NCBI RefSeq assembly: GCF_004137345.1
Contig: NZ_SDWV01000023.1
Coordinates: 1-64,000 of the forward strand
Source: Nocardioides zhouii
GTDB taxonomy: Bacteria > Actinomycetota > Actinomycetes > Propionibacteriales > Nocardioidaceae
Direction of reading: 5' to 3'
DNA: 64,000 nt
Shown here one piece after another: positions 41,280 through 50,143 of the stretch. Within the stretch, counting starts at the first letter, position 1. Every line of letters begins with the position of its first letter. The notes below the pieces were generated by a model. The model had not been told where the DNA came from, made no database searches, and was given only the letters and a program-made list of their open reading frames with translations. Both the position numbers and the translations under genes were made by a program.

Positions 41280-42475
41280 TGACGACCTCTTCCGTCTCTT
41301 CCGGCTTCTCCGCCATCGGCGACCGACTCGGCGACCTCGCGATCGAGGTGCCGTCCTGGGCCTACGGCAACTCCGGCACCCGCTTCAAGGTCTTCGGCTC
41401 CGCGGGCACCCCGCGCACGGTCGAGGAGAAGATCGCCGACGCTGCCGCCGTACACCGCTTCACCGGCCTCGCGCCGAGCGTCGCCCTGCACATCCCGTGG
41501 GACGAGGTCGACGACTACGCCGCCCTCGCGACGTACGCCAAGGAGCAGGGCGTCACCCTCGGCACGATCAACTCCAACACCTTCCAGGACGACGACTACA
41601 AGCTCGGCGCGCTCACGCACACCGACCCGCGGGTGCGGCAGAAGGCGATCGACCACCACCTCGCCTGCATCGAGGTGATGCACCAGACCGGGTCGCGCGA
41701 CCTGAAGATCTGGCTCGCCGAGGGCACCAACTACCCCGGCCAGGGCGACATGCGCGCCCGCCAGGACCGGCTGGCCGAGGGCCTGCGCACGATCTACGAC
41801 CAGCTCTCCGAGGAGCAGCGACTGGTCCTGGAGTACAAGTTCTTCGAGCCGGCGTTCTACCACACCGACGTCCCGGACTGGGGCACGTCGTACGTCCACG
41901 TGGCCGCCCTCGGCGACCGGGCGTTGGTCTGCCTCGACACCGGCCACCACGCCCCCGGCACCAACATCGAGTTCATCGTGGCGCAGCTGCTGCGGCTCGG
42001 GAAGCTCGGCTCGTTCGACTTCAACAGCCGCTTCTACGCCGACGACGACCTGATCGTGGGCGCGGCCGACCCGTACCAGCTGTTCCGGATCATGGTCGAG
42101 GTCATCCGCGGCGGCGGCTTCGGCAACAAGGCCGACGGCACGCCCAACGACGTCGCGCTGATGCTCGACCAGTGCCACAACATCGAGGCCAAGGTGCCCG
42201 GCCAGATCCGCTCGGTGCTCAACGTGCAGGAGATGACGGCCCGCGCGCTGCTCCTCGACACCGCCGCCCTCGACGAGGCCCGCAGCTCCGGCGACGTGCT
42301 GCTCGCCAACGAGATCTTCATGGACGCCTTCTACACCGACGTACGCCGTGACCTGGCGGCCTGGCGCGAGGAGCGCGGCCTGCAGGCCGACCCGATGCGC
42401 GCCTACCTCGACTCCGGCTACCAGCAGCAGATCGAGGCGGACCGCGTCGGCGGCTCGCAGGCCGGCTGGAACTGA
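41279..42475 (+). CDS. rhaI: L-rhamnose isomerase (RhaI type)
   Basis: 398 residues, TIM-barrel xylose-isomerase-like fold. Converts L-rhamnose to L-rhamnulose. Likely metal and catalytic residues sit in 'ALHIPWDEVDDY', 'WLAEGTNYPGQGD' (Glu), 'LEYKFFEPAFYHTD' (Glu and His), 'VCLDTGHHAPGTNIE' (Asp and His) and 'GSFDFNSRFYADDDL' (Asp). The sequence is of the Pseudomonas stutzeri/actinobacterial RhaI class rather than E. coli RhaA. Confidence 0.88.
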   Translation: MTTSSVSSGFSAIGDRLGDLAIEVPSWAYGNSGTRFKVFGSAGTPRTVEEKIADAAAVHRFTGLAPSVALHIPWDEVDDYAALATYAKEQGVTLGTINSNTFQDDDYKLGALTHTDPRVRQKAIDHHLACIEVMHQTGSRDLKIWLAEGTNYPGQGDMRARQDRLAEGLRTIYDQLSEEQRLVLEYKFFEPAFYHTDVPDWGTSYVHVAALGDRALVCLDTGHHAPGTNIEFIVAQLLRLGKLGSFDFNSRFYADDDLIVGAADPYQLFRIMVEVIRGGGFGNKADGTPNDVALMLDQCHNIEAKVPGQIRSVLNVQEMTARALLLDTAALDEARSSGDVLLANEIFMDAFYTDVRRDLAAWREERGLQADPMRAYLDSGYQQQIEADRVGGSQAGWN

Positions 42476-42525
42476 CCTCCCCTTCCTTCTCCACCATCAG
42501 TGAAACCCGCAAAGGACCCCGCACC

Positions 42526-44589
42526 GTGAGTGACCTCAAGCCCACCGTCAGCCCCGCCGTGGAGGAGCTCGTCGAGCGCTCGAACCGACTGGGCGCCGAC
42601 CCCAAGAACACCAACTACGCCGGCGGCAACACCTCCGCCAAGGGCACCGAGACCGACCCCGTCACCGGCGAGGACGTCGAGCTGCTGTGGGTGAAGGGCT
42701 CCGGGGGCGACCTCGGCACGCTGACCGCGGGCGGCCTCGCCGTGCTGCGGCTCGACCGGATGCGCGCGCTCGTCGACGTCTACCCCGGCGTCGACCGCGA
42801 GGACGAGATGGTCGCGGCCTTCGACTACTGCCTGCACGGCAAGGGCGGCGCCGCCCCCTCGATCGACACGGCGATGCACGGTCTCGTCGACGCCGCGCAC
42901 GTCGACCACCTGCACCCCGACTCCGGCATCGCGATCGCGACCGCCGCGGACGGCGAGCAGCTCACCAAGGAGGCGTTCGGCGACAAGGTCGTCTGGGTGC
43001 CGTGGCGTCGTCCCGGCTTCCAGCTCGGCCTGGACATCGCGGCCAGCAAGGAGGCCAACCCGCAGGCGATCGGCTGCATCCTGGGCGGCCACGGCATCAC
43101 CGCGTGGGGCGACACCAGCGCGCAGGCCGAGAAGAACTCGCTCTGGATCATCCGCACCGCCGAGCGCTACATCAAGAAGCACTCCAAGAAGCTGCCGTTC
43201 GGTGCGCGCCTGAAGAAGTACGAGCCCCTCGCCGCGGCCAAGCGCCGCGCCCGTGCCGCCGAGATCGCCCCGCTGCTGCGCGGCGTCGCGTCGACCGATC
43301 GCCCGATGGTCGGGCACTTCACCGACGACAAGGTCGTCCTCGACTTCCTCGCCTCCAAGAACCACGCGCGCCTCGGCGAGCTCGGGACGTCGTGCCCGGA
43401 CCACTTCCTGCGCACCAAGGTCAAGCCGATGGTGCTCGACCTCGCTCCCGACGCCTCGCTCGACAAGGTGAGCGCCCGGGTGGCCGAGCTGCACGAGGCC
43501 TACCGCGCCGACTACGCGTCGTACTACGACCGCAACGCCCAGGCGCTCGGCGGCGACTGGCCGGCCATGCGCGGCGCCGACCCGCTGATCGTCCTCGTGC
43601 CCGGCATCGGGATGTTCTCCTACGGCAAGGACAAGCAGACCGCCCGCGTCGCCGGCGAGTTCTACACCAACGCCATCAACGTGATGCGCGGTGCGGAGGG
43701 CCTGTCGACGTACGCCCCGATCGACGAGTCGGAGAAGTTCCGCATCGAGTACTGGGCGCTCGAGGAGGCCAAGCTCCAGCGGATGCCGAAGCCCAAGCCC
43801 CTCGCCACCCGTGTCGCACTGGTCACCGGCGCCGCGTCCGGCATCGGCCTGGCCACCGCGCGGAAGCTCGCGGCGGAGGGCGCCTGTGTCGTGATCGCCG
43901 ACCTGTCGCTGGAGAAGGCGCAGGCTGCGGCCGCCGAGATCGGCAGCACGGACGTCGCCGTCGGCGTCCAGGTCGACGTGTCGAACGCCGACGCCGTGCA
44001 GGCCGCCCTCGACGCCACGGTGCTCGCGTTCGGTGGCGTCGACCTGGTCGTGAACAACGCCGGACTGTCGCTGTCGCGATCGCTGCTCGAGACGACCGAG
44101 CAGGACTGGGACCTCCAGCACGACGTGATGGCCAAGGGCTCGTTCCTCGTCGCGAAGGCCGCCGCGAAGGCGATGATCGAGCAGAAGATGGGTGGCGACG
44201 TCGTCTACATCTCCTCGAAGAACTCGATCTTCGCCGGACCCAACAACGTGGCGTACGGCGCCGCCAAGGCCGACCAGGCCCACCAGGTGCGGCTGCTCGC
44301 GGCCGAGCTCGGCGAGCACGGCATCAAGGTCAACGGCGTGAACCCCGACGGCGTCGTCCAGGGCTCCGGCATCTTCTCCAGCGGCTGGGGTGCCTCGCGC
44401 GCCGCGGTCTACGGCGTGGAGGAGAAGGACCTCGGCGCGTTCTACGCGCAGCGCACCCTGCTCAAGCGCGAGGTGCTGCCGGACAACATCGCCAACGCGG
44501 TCTTCGTGCTCTGCTCCGACCAGCTCAGCCACACCACCGGCCTGCACATCCCCGTCGACGCCGGCGTCGCCGCCGCCTTCCTGCGCTAG
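42526..44589 (+). CDS. Bifunctional rhamnulose-1-phosphate aldolase/lactaldehyde dehydrogenase (RhaD-RhaW type)
   Basis: 687 residues. N-terminal class II aldolase (about 1-420): 'NYAGGNTSAKG', 'WVKGSGGDLGTL' and zinc-binding His in 'HVDHLHPDSGIAIA' and 'GGHGITAWG'. C-terminal SDR (about 425-687): 'ALVTGAASGIGLATARKLA', 'VVNNAGLS', active-site Ser in 'VVYISSKNSIFAG' and Tyr/Lys in YGAAKADQ. It should cleave rhamnulose-1-phosphate to DHAP and L-lactaldehyde, then oxidise the aldehyde to L-lactate. This matches the known RhaEW fusion class. Confidence 0.9.
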   Translation: MSDLKPTVSPAVEELVERSNRLGADPKNTNYAGGNTSAKGTETDPVTGEDVELLWVKGSGGDLGTLTAGGLAVLRLDRMRALVDVYPGVDREDEMVAAFDYCLHGKGGAAPSIDTAMHGLVDAAHVDHLHPDSGIAIATAADGEQLTKEAFGDKVVWVPWRRPGFQLGLDIAASKEANPQAIGCILGGHGITAWGDTSAQAEKNSLWIIRTAERYIKKHSKKLPFGARLKKYEPLAAAKRRARAAEIAPLLRGVASTDRPMVGHFTDDKVVLDFLASKNHARLGELGTSCPDHFLRTKVKPMVLDLAPDASLDKVSARVAELHEAYRADYASYYDRNAQALGGDWPAMRGADPLIVLVPGIGMFSYGKDKQTARVAGEFYTNAINVMRGAEGLSTYAPIDESEKFRIEYWALEEAKLQRMPKPKPLATRVALVTGAASGIGLATARKLAAEGACVVIADLSLEKAQAAAAEIGSTDVAVGVQVDVSNADAVQAALDATVLAFGGVDLVVNNAGLSLSRSLLETTEQDWDLQHDVMAKGSFLVAKAAAKAMIEQKMGGDVVYISSKNSIFAGPNNVAYGAAKADQAHQVRLLAAELGEHGIKVNGVNPDGVVQGSGIFSSGWGASRAAVYGVEEKDLGAFYAQRTLLKREVLPDNIANAVFVLCSDQLSHTTGLHIPVDAGVAAAFLR

Positions 44590-44600
44590 TCGGTGTCGAC

Positions 44601-46022
44601 GTGATCGAGGGGACGGGCTCCGTCAGCGTCGCCGCCGTCGACCTCGGCGCGTCGAGCGGACGGGTGATGCTGGGCGAGGTCGGCCACGACCACCTGCGCC
44701 TGAGGGCCGCCGCGCGGTTCGCCAACGGCCCGGTGCCGGCGGAGGACGGACTGCACTGGGACGTGTCAGCGCTCCACCGGCACGCGCTCGATGGGCTCCG
44801 GGCCGCCGCCGCTGCGGCACTGGGCGGCCTCGTGAGCGTCGGCATCGACTCGTGGGCCGTCGACTACGGCCTGCTGCGCGACGGCCGGCTGCTCGCCGAG
44901 CCGTTCCACTACCGCGACGAGCGGCGCGGCGAGGCCGGTCCGCGACTGGTCCACGAGCGCGTCCCGCCGGCCGAGCTGTACGCGCGCACCGGGCTCCAGC
45001 ACCTCCCCTTCAACACGCTCTACCAGCTCGAGGCCGACACCCGTCTCGCCGAGGCGGACCGCGTGCTGCTCGTGCCCGACCTGCTGGCGTACTGGCTCAC
45101 CGGCGCGGAGGTCGCGGAGCGCACCAACGCCTCCACGACCGGACTGCTCTCCGTCACCTCCGGCCAGTGGGACGACGAGCTCATCGAGCGGCTCGGCCTG
45201 CCCCCCGCGCTCCTCGCGGACCTCGTCGACCCCGGAGCCACGATCGGCACCCTGCTACCCGAGGTCGGCGCCGCCGTCGGCGCGCCGGGCCTGCGGGTCG
45301 TGGCGGTCGGGTCGCACGACACCGCCTCGGCCGTGGTCGGCGTACCCCTCGCCGGCGACGACGCGGCGTACATCTCCCTCGGCACGTGGGGCCTGGTCGG
45401 GCTCGAGCTGGATGCCCCGGTGCTCACCGAGGCCGCGCGCGCGGCCAACTTCACCCACGAGGGCGGCGTCGACGGCACGATCCGGTTCCTCACCAACGTG
45501 ATGGGCACCTGGCTGCTCAGCGAGACCCTGCGCACGTGGGATCGCGACGACCTCCGCGCCCTGCTCGAGGCGGCCGCGGACGTCACCGGACCGGTGACCG
45601 TCTTCGACGTCCAGGACCCGCGCTTCGTCGCACCGGGCGACATGCCGGCGCGCATCGCGTCCTGGTGCGCCGAGCACGACGTCGCCGCGCCTGCCGACGC
45701 GGCCAGCCTGGTGCGCTCGATCGTCGAGAGCCTCGCGGCGGCGTACGCCGAGGCGCTGCAGACCGCCGCCACACTGGCCGGCCGGCCGGTCCGGCAGGTG
45801 CACGTCGTGGGCGGCGGCAGCCAGAACACCCTGCTCTGCCAGGCGCTCGCCGACCGCACCGGGCTCCCTGTCGTCGCCGGTCCCGTCGAGGCCACCGCGC
45901 TCGGCAACGTGCTGGTGCAGGGTCGCGCCGCCGGCGCAGTCACCGGAGGGCTCGCAGAGATGCGCGAGCTCGTCCGCCGCACCCAGGACCTGCGGCGCCA
46001 CGAGCCGTGTTCCCCTCGGTAG
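44601..46022 (+). CDS. rhaB: Rhamnulokinase
   Basis: 473 residues, FGGY kinase family. Phosphorylates L-rhamnulose at C1. Seen: ATP site 'VAAVDLGASSGRVMLGEV' (residues about 8-25), substrate region 'GIDSWAVDYGLL' with the Asp general base, 'AERTNASTTGLLSV', 'GSHDTASAVVGVPL' and C-terminal 'VHVVGGGSQNTLLCQALADRTG' (adenosine site). GTG 44601 follows the aldolase stop by 11 bases, with no clear ribosome-binding site. Its final base overlaps the next GTG. Confidence 0.9.
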   Translation: MIEGTGSVSVAAVDLGASSGRVMLGEVGHDHLRLRAAARFANGPVPAEDGLHWDVSALHRHALDGLRAAAAAALGGLVSVGIDSWAVDYGLLRDGRLLAEPFHYRDERRGEAGPRLVHERVPPAELYARTGLQHLPFNTLYQLEADTRLAEADRVLLVPDLLAYWLTGAEVAERTNASTTGLLSVTSGQWDDELIERLGLPPALLADLVDPGATIGTLLPEVGAAVGAPGLRVVAVGSHDTASAVVGVPLAGDDAAYISLGTWGLVGLELDAPVLTEAARAANFTHEGGVDGTIRFLTNVMGTWLLSETLRTWDRDDLRALLEAAADVTGPVTVFDVQDPRFVAPGDMPARIASWCAEHDVAAPADAASLVRSIVESLAAAYAEALQTAATLAGRPVRQVHVVGGGSQNTLLCQALADRTGLPVVAGPVEATALGNVLVQGRAAGAVTGGLAEMRELVRRTQDLRRHEPCSPR

Positions 46023-46237
46023 TGCGGATGGACCATGCGCGCAGGACGGGCCTCGCCGCCGACGAGCTGCGCGTTCTCCGGCTCCTCGCCGAGGGCGAGA
46101 CGGTGGACGTCGTCGCGCGCCGGCTGGGCGTGTCCGAGCGCACTGTGCGCCGCAAGACCCGGAGCGCCTGCGACAAGGTGGGGTGCGAGACCACGATCGA
46201 GGCGATCGTGTGGGCCGTACGCCACGAGCTGCTCTGA
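46022..46237 (+). CDS. Solo LuxR/NarL-type HTH protein
   Basis: 71 residues consisting only of a GerE-like HTH: 'LAADELRVLRLLAEGETVDVVARRLGVSERTVRRKTRSACDKVG' (about 11-54), then a short C-terminal helix. No receiver or sensor domain is present. It starts by GTG at the last base of rhaB (ATG 46028 is possible) and ends 37 bases before lutA. It may set expression of the lut genes, or compete with a full-length regulator; both are inference. Confidence 0.7.
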   Translation: MRMDHARRTGLAADELRVLRLLAEGETVDVVARRLGVSERTVRRKTRSACDKVGCETTIEAIVWAVRHELL

Positions 46238-46274
46238 CCCGAGGCACAATCGATCGAGACGAAAGGACCACGAC

Positions 46275-47009
46275 GTGAGGGTCGCCCTCCAGGTCACCTG
46301 CGTGAACGACGCGATGTTCCCCGACACCGGGAAGGCCGTCGTGCGGTTGCTGCGACATCTCGGGGTGGACGTCGACTTCCCGTCGGCCCAGACGTGCTGC
46401 GGCCAGCCGATGGTCAACACGGGCTACCTCGACGAGGCCGTGCCCGTGGTGCGCACCTTCGTCCGCGCGTTCGCGGGGTACGACGCCGTCGTCACGCCGT
46501 CGGGCTCGTGCGCCGGGTCGGCGCGGCACCAGCACTCGATCGTGGCCGAGCGGTCGGGCGACCCGGCCCTGGTGGCCGCCGTCGCCGAGACCGGACCCCG
46601 GACGTACGAGCTCTCGGAGTTCCTCGTGGACGTGCTCGGCGTGACCGACGTCGGTGCGTACTTCCCGCACCGGGTCACCTACCACCCGACCTGCCACAGC
46701 CTGCGGATGCTCGGGGTCGGCGACCGCCCGCAGCGCCTCCTCGAGCAGGTGCGCGGGATCGAGCTCGTCGACCTGCCGATGGCGGAGGAGTGCTGCGGCT
46801 TCGGCGGCACCTTTGCACTGAAGAACGCCGACACGTCGATCGCGATGGGGGCCGACAAGGCGCGGCACGTCCGCGACACCGGCGCGGAGGTCCTCGTCGC
46901 CGGAGACAACTCGTGCCTCATGCACATCGGCGGCATGCTCTCGCGCCAGCGGGCGGGCGTACGCGTCGTGCACCTGGCCGAGATCCTCGCCTCGACCGAG
47001 GAGAGCTGA
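46275..47009 (+). CDS. lutA: L-lactate utilisation protein LutA (CCG-domain Fe-S protein)
   Basis: 244 residues. Two cysteine-rich CCG domains: 'SAQTCCGQPMVNTGY' with 'SGSCAG' in the first, 'TYHPTCHSLRMLG' and 'AEECCGFGGTFALKN' in the second, as in LutA/LldE and heterodisulfide reductase. It is one of three subunits oxidising L-lactate to pyruvate. AAAGGA precedes GTG 46275. The stop overlaps lutB's start (TGATG). Confidence 0.92.
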   Translation: MRVALQVTCVNDAMFPDTGKAVVRLLRHLGVDVDFPSAQTCCGQPMVNTGYLDEAVPVVRTFVRAFAGYDAVVTPSGSCAGSARHQHSIVAERSGDPALVAAVAETGPRTYELSEFLVDVLGVTDVGAYFPHRVTYHPTCHSLRMLGVGDRPQRLLEQVRGIELVDLPMAEECCGFGGTFALKNADTSIAMGADKARHVRDTGAEVLVAGDNSCLMHIGGMLSRQRAGVRVVHLAEILASTEES

Positions 47010-48487
47010 TGAGCGGCACGTTCGTCGGCATGCCCGCCTTCCCCACGGCCGCGCGCGCGGCGCTGGGTGACACCCAGCTGCGGCGCAACCTCGCCCATGC
47101 CACCCAGACCATCCGCGACAAGCGGGCCTTGGTGGTGGCCGAGGTCGAGGACTGGGAGGACCTGCGGCTCGCCGGAGCCGGGGTCAAGGAGGCCGCGCTC
47201 CGCGACCTCGCCACGCACTTGGAGACCCTGGAGGCCTCGCTCACGCGGGCCGGTGCGACCGTCCACTGGGCCCGCGACGCCGCCGAGGCGTGCGCGATCG
47301 TCGCGTCGATCACCCACGCCCACGGCGCGGACGAGGTCGCCAAGGTGAAGTCGATGGCCACGGCGGAGATCGGCCTCAACGAGGCGCTCGAGGCGGAGGG
47401 CATCGCCGCCTGGGAGACCGACCTTGCCGAGCTCATCGTGCAGCTCGGCGACGACCTGCCGTCCCACATCCTCGTGCCGGCGATCCACCGCAACCGGGCG
47501 GAGATCCGCGAGATCTTCCAGCGCCGCATGGGCGACGTCGGCAAGGCCGCACCGGCCGACCTCAGCGACGAGCCGGCCGTGCTCGCGGGTGCGGCACGCG
47601 AGCACCTGCGCGAGAAGTTCCTGCGGGCCAAGGTCGCGGTGAGCGGCGCCAACTTCGCCGTCGCCGACACCGGCACCCTCGTGGTCGTCGAGTCCGAGGG
47701 CAACGGCCGGATGTGCCTGACCCTGCCCGAGGTGCTGGTCAGCGTCGTCGGGATCGAGAAGGTCGTCGCGACGTGGGCCGACCTCGACCCGATGCTCCGC
47801 CTGCTGCCGCGCTCGTCGACAGGCGAGCGGATGAACCCGTACACCTCGACCTGGTCGGGCGTCAGTCCCGGCGACGGCCCGCAGGAGGTGCACGTCGTGT
47901 TGCTCGACAACGGCCGCACCCGTGCCCTCGCGGACGACGTCGGCCGCCAGGCGCTCCGCTGCATCCGCTGCTCGGCCTGCCTCAATGTCTGCCCGGTGTA
48001 CGAGCGGGTCGGCGGCCACGCGTACGGCTCGGTCTACCCCGGTCCCATCGGCGCGATCCTCAACCCGCTGCTCAACGGGGTCTCCGACGAGCAGACCGCG
48101 TCGCTGCCGTACGCCTCCTCGCTCTGCGGCGCCTGCTTCGAGGTCTGTCCCGTCCGGATCGACATCCCGTCCGTCCTGGTCGACCAGCGCGCTGCGGTCG
48201 TCGACTCCCACCGCAATGACCGGGTCCCGTCGGCCGAGGCACTCGCGATGAAGGCCACGGCCTGGGCCTTCTCCGACTCCCGCCGCCTCGCGTGGGCCGA
48301 GCGCGCGTCCGGTATCGCGGGTCGGGTGATCACCCGCTTCTCGCGTACGACGCTGCCCGGCGGCCGCGCCGCATCTGGCCGGCTCCCCGGTCCCGCGGCC
48401 GGCTGGACCGGCGCCCGCGACCTGCCCGCGCCGCCCGCGGAGTCGTTCCGCGAGTGGTGGGACCGCACCGACGGAGGTCAGCGATGA
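47009..48487 (+). CDS. lutB: L-lactate utilisation iron-sulfur protein LutB
   Basis: 492 residues. The N-terminal DUF162/LUD domain (about 60-290) includes 'VSGANFAVADTGTLVVVESEGNGRM'. Two 4Fe-4S motifs follow near 315-375: 'CIRCSACLNVCPVY' and 'CGACFEVCPV'. A ~100-residue C-terminal region ends in FREWWDR. This order is that of LutB/LldF. Translationally coupled to lutA and lutC. Confidence 0.93.
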   Translation: MSGTFVGMPAFPTAARAALGDTQLRRNLAHATQTIRDKRALVVAEVEDWEDLRLAGAGVKEAALRDLATHLETLEASLTRAGATVHWARDAAEACAIVASITHAHGADEVAKVKSMATAEIGLNEALEAEGIAAWETDLAELIVQLGDDLPSHILVPAIHRNRAEIREIFQRRMGDVGKAAPADLSDEPAVLAGAAREHLREKFLRAKVAVSGANFAVADTGTLVVVESEGNGRMCLTLPEVLVSVVGIEKVVATWADLDPMLRLLPRSSTGERMNPYTSTWSGVSPGDGPQEVHVVLLDNGRTRALADDVGRQALRCIRCSACLNVCPVYERVGGHAYGSVYPGPIGAILNPLLNGVSDEQTASLPYASSLCGACFEVCPVRIDIPSVLVDQRAAVVDSHRNDRVPSAEALAMKATAWAFSDSRRLAWAERASGIAGRVITRFSRTTLPGGRAASGRLPGPAAGWTGARDLPAPPAESFREWWDRTDGGQR

Positions 48488-49071
48488 CGTCCGCCCGCGA
48501 CGACATCCTTGCCGCCGTACGGTCTGCGCTGGCCGACGTGTCGCCCGCCGTCTCCGTCCCGGCGGCGCCGAGGGCGCCCGACCGGGGCGACCTGGTCGCG
48601 CTGTTCGTCGAGCGCGTCGAGGACTACCGCGCCGTCGTCACCCGGTGCACGTCCGCCGAGCTGGGGGGAGTGGTCGCCGAGGTGCTCGGCGCCCGTACGT
48701 CCGTCGTACCCCCCGGGCTCGAACTCGAGGTCCCGAACGCCGTCGTCGACGACGCCTTCACCGCCGACCAGCTGGACGCCATCGACGCGGTCGTCACCCG
48801 CGCGCGCGTCGGGATCGCGGAGACCGGCACGATCGTCCTGGACCACCAGCCTGACCAGGGCCGGCGCGCGATCAGCCTCGTCCCCGACCTGCACGTCTGC
48901 ATCGTGGACGTGAGCCAGGTCGTCGCCGACGTGCCCGACGCCATCGCGCTGCTCGACCCGTCGCGACCGCTCACCTGGATCAGCGGCCCGTCGGCCACCA
49001 GCGACATCGAGCTCAACCGGGTCGAGGGCGTCCACGGCCCACGCACCCTGCACGTGGTGCTCGTTCTCTGA
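48484..49071 (+). CDS. lutC: L-lactate utilisation protein LutC
   Basis: 195 residues, LUD domain protein, third subunit of the lactate oxidation system. 'ARVGIAETGTIVLDHQPDQGRRAISLVPDLHVCIV' and the C-terminal 'SGPSATSDIELNRVEGVHGPRTLHVVLV' are the conserved LutC/LldG sequence. It overlaps lutB by 4 bases. A 47-bp palindromic repeat begins 2 bases after its stop codon. Confidence 0.92.
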   Translation: MTSARDDILAAVRSALADVSPAVSVPAAPRAPDRGDLVALFVERVEDYRAVVTRCTSAELGGVVAEVLGARTSVVPPGLELEVPNAVVDDAFTADQLDAIDAVVTRARVGIAETGTIVLDHQPDQGRRAISLVPDLHVCIVDVSQVVADVPDAIALLDPSRPLTWISGPSATSDIELNRVEGVHGPRTLHVVLVL

Positions 49072-49073
49072 GG

Positions 49074-49120
49074 GTCGAGTGCGCTCGCGGTAGTAGTCCC
49101 CGCGGGGCCGCGCACTCAAC
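49074..49120. repeat. Left 47-bp palindromic repeat flanking the AbiEi-like gene
   Basis: Begins GTCGAGTGCGC and ends GCGCACTCAAC. It is itself a hairpin (8-bp GAGTGCGC/GCGCACTC arms plus inner GCGG/CCGC). Its reverse complement matches 50089-50135 at 41 of 47 positions without gaps, making the pair inverted repeats around the broken gene. Confidence 0.85.
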
Positions 49121-49178
49121 TGCTCGCGCCTGTGGATGAGCCCAGCGCGGGGTGCTCCGGTCGCACGACACTCGCGAC

Positions 49179-50093
49179 ATGGAGGACCGACTCTGGGAGG
49201 AGCTCGCGCAGGCGCAGGCCGGGCTACTGAGCCACCGGCAGCTGCGCGGGCTGTCGGTGTCGCGTGGAGAGATCCGCAACCACGTACGCGTCGGGCGCTG
49301 GGCGATTCGGTCGGGTGAGGTCGTCAGCACGACCACCGGACCACTCTAGCCCGAGCAACGACTCTGGCTCGGCATCCTGCACGGAGGACCGTCCGCCATG
49401 GTGGGAGGGCTCAGCGCGGCCGCGGTGCACGGGCTGAAGCGGTGGGAGCGCGAGGAGATCACGATCCTGGTCGCCAACCCGATGAGCTTCGAGCCCCTCG
49501 AGGGCTTCCGGTTCTTCAGGACGCGCCGGCCGTTCAAGCGCCTCGTCGCGCCGGGTGAGCTGCCGGTGTGTCGCGTCGAGCCGGCGGTGCTTCTCTTCGC
49601 CGCCCACGAGCCCCACCTCCGTACGGCGCTGGGTGCCGTCACCGCCACCGTGCAGCAGCGCCTGACGACCCATGAGCGCTTCGCCGACTGGGTCGACCAG
49701 CTCACGCCACTGCGTCGCTCGAAGCACCTGCGCGAGCTGCTGGGTGACGTCGCCGGAGGGGCTCACTCGATGGCCGAGGTCGACCTCCGCAAGGCGTGCC
49801 GCGACCACGGCGTACGACCTCCCGATGCCCAGCGCCCGCGCAACGACAGCCGCGGCCGGCGGCGCTACACGGATGCCGAGTGGCGCTTGGCAGACGGCCG
49901 GGTGGTCGTCCTCGAGGTGGACGGGAAGTTCCACGACGACGTGATGGAGGCGACGGACCACCGACGACGCAACAGGAGGCTCACCACCTCCACCCGGATC
50001 GTGGTTCAGTGCTCGGCCTGGGAGATCCGGCACGAAGCGTGGGAGGTCATGGAGGACCTCATCGCCCTCGGCGTCCCGGCCGTCGACGGTTGA
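49179..50093 (+). pseudogene. AbiEi/DUF559-like protein, interrupted by an amber stop
   Basis: From ATG 49179 the frame encodes 304 codons but has TAG at 49347-49349, after residue 56. Before it lies an AbiEi-like winged helix (LLSHRQLRGLSVSRGEIRNH). After it, in the same frame, come 'PEQRLWLGILHGGPSAMVGGL' and a C-terminal restriction-endonuclease-like domain with 'YTDAEWRLADGRVVVLEVDGKFH', 'HRRRNRRLTTS' and a final 'QCSAWEIRHE', typical of DUF559/Vsr-like folds. The sequence is otherwise intact, so the mutation is recent or the codon is read through. Re-initiation at ATG 49398 could give 231 residues. The final stop lies inside the right repeat. Confidence 0.8.
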
Positions 50094-50135
50094 GTGCGCG
50101 GCGCCGCGGCGACCAGTGCCACGAGCGCACTCGAC
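50089..50135. repeat. Right 47-bp palindromic repeat flanking the AbiEi-like gene
   Basis: Begins GTTGAGTGCGC and ends GCGCACTCGAC; the reverse orientation of the repeat at 49074-49120 (six mismatches). It supplies the TGA stop of the AbiEi-like frame at 50091-50093. Confidence 0.85.
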
Positions 50136-50143
50136 TCTTTCGG

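Noticed and set aside
42687..44600. Long plus-strand open frame upstream of rhaB in the rhaB frame
   Set aside because: It overlaps the aldolase/dehydrogenase gene in another frame and is Arg/Pro-rich; rhaB starts at GTG 44601 where kinase sequence begins.
49179..50093. An AbiE toxin-antitoxin system
   Set aside because: No AbiEii nucleotidyltransferase-type toxin gene adjoins, and the C-terminus is DUF559-like rather than an AbiEi antitoxin C-terminal domain.
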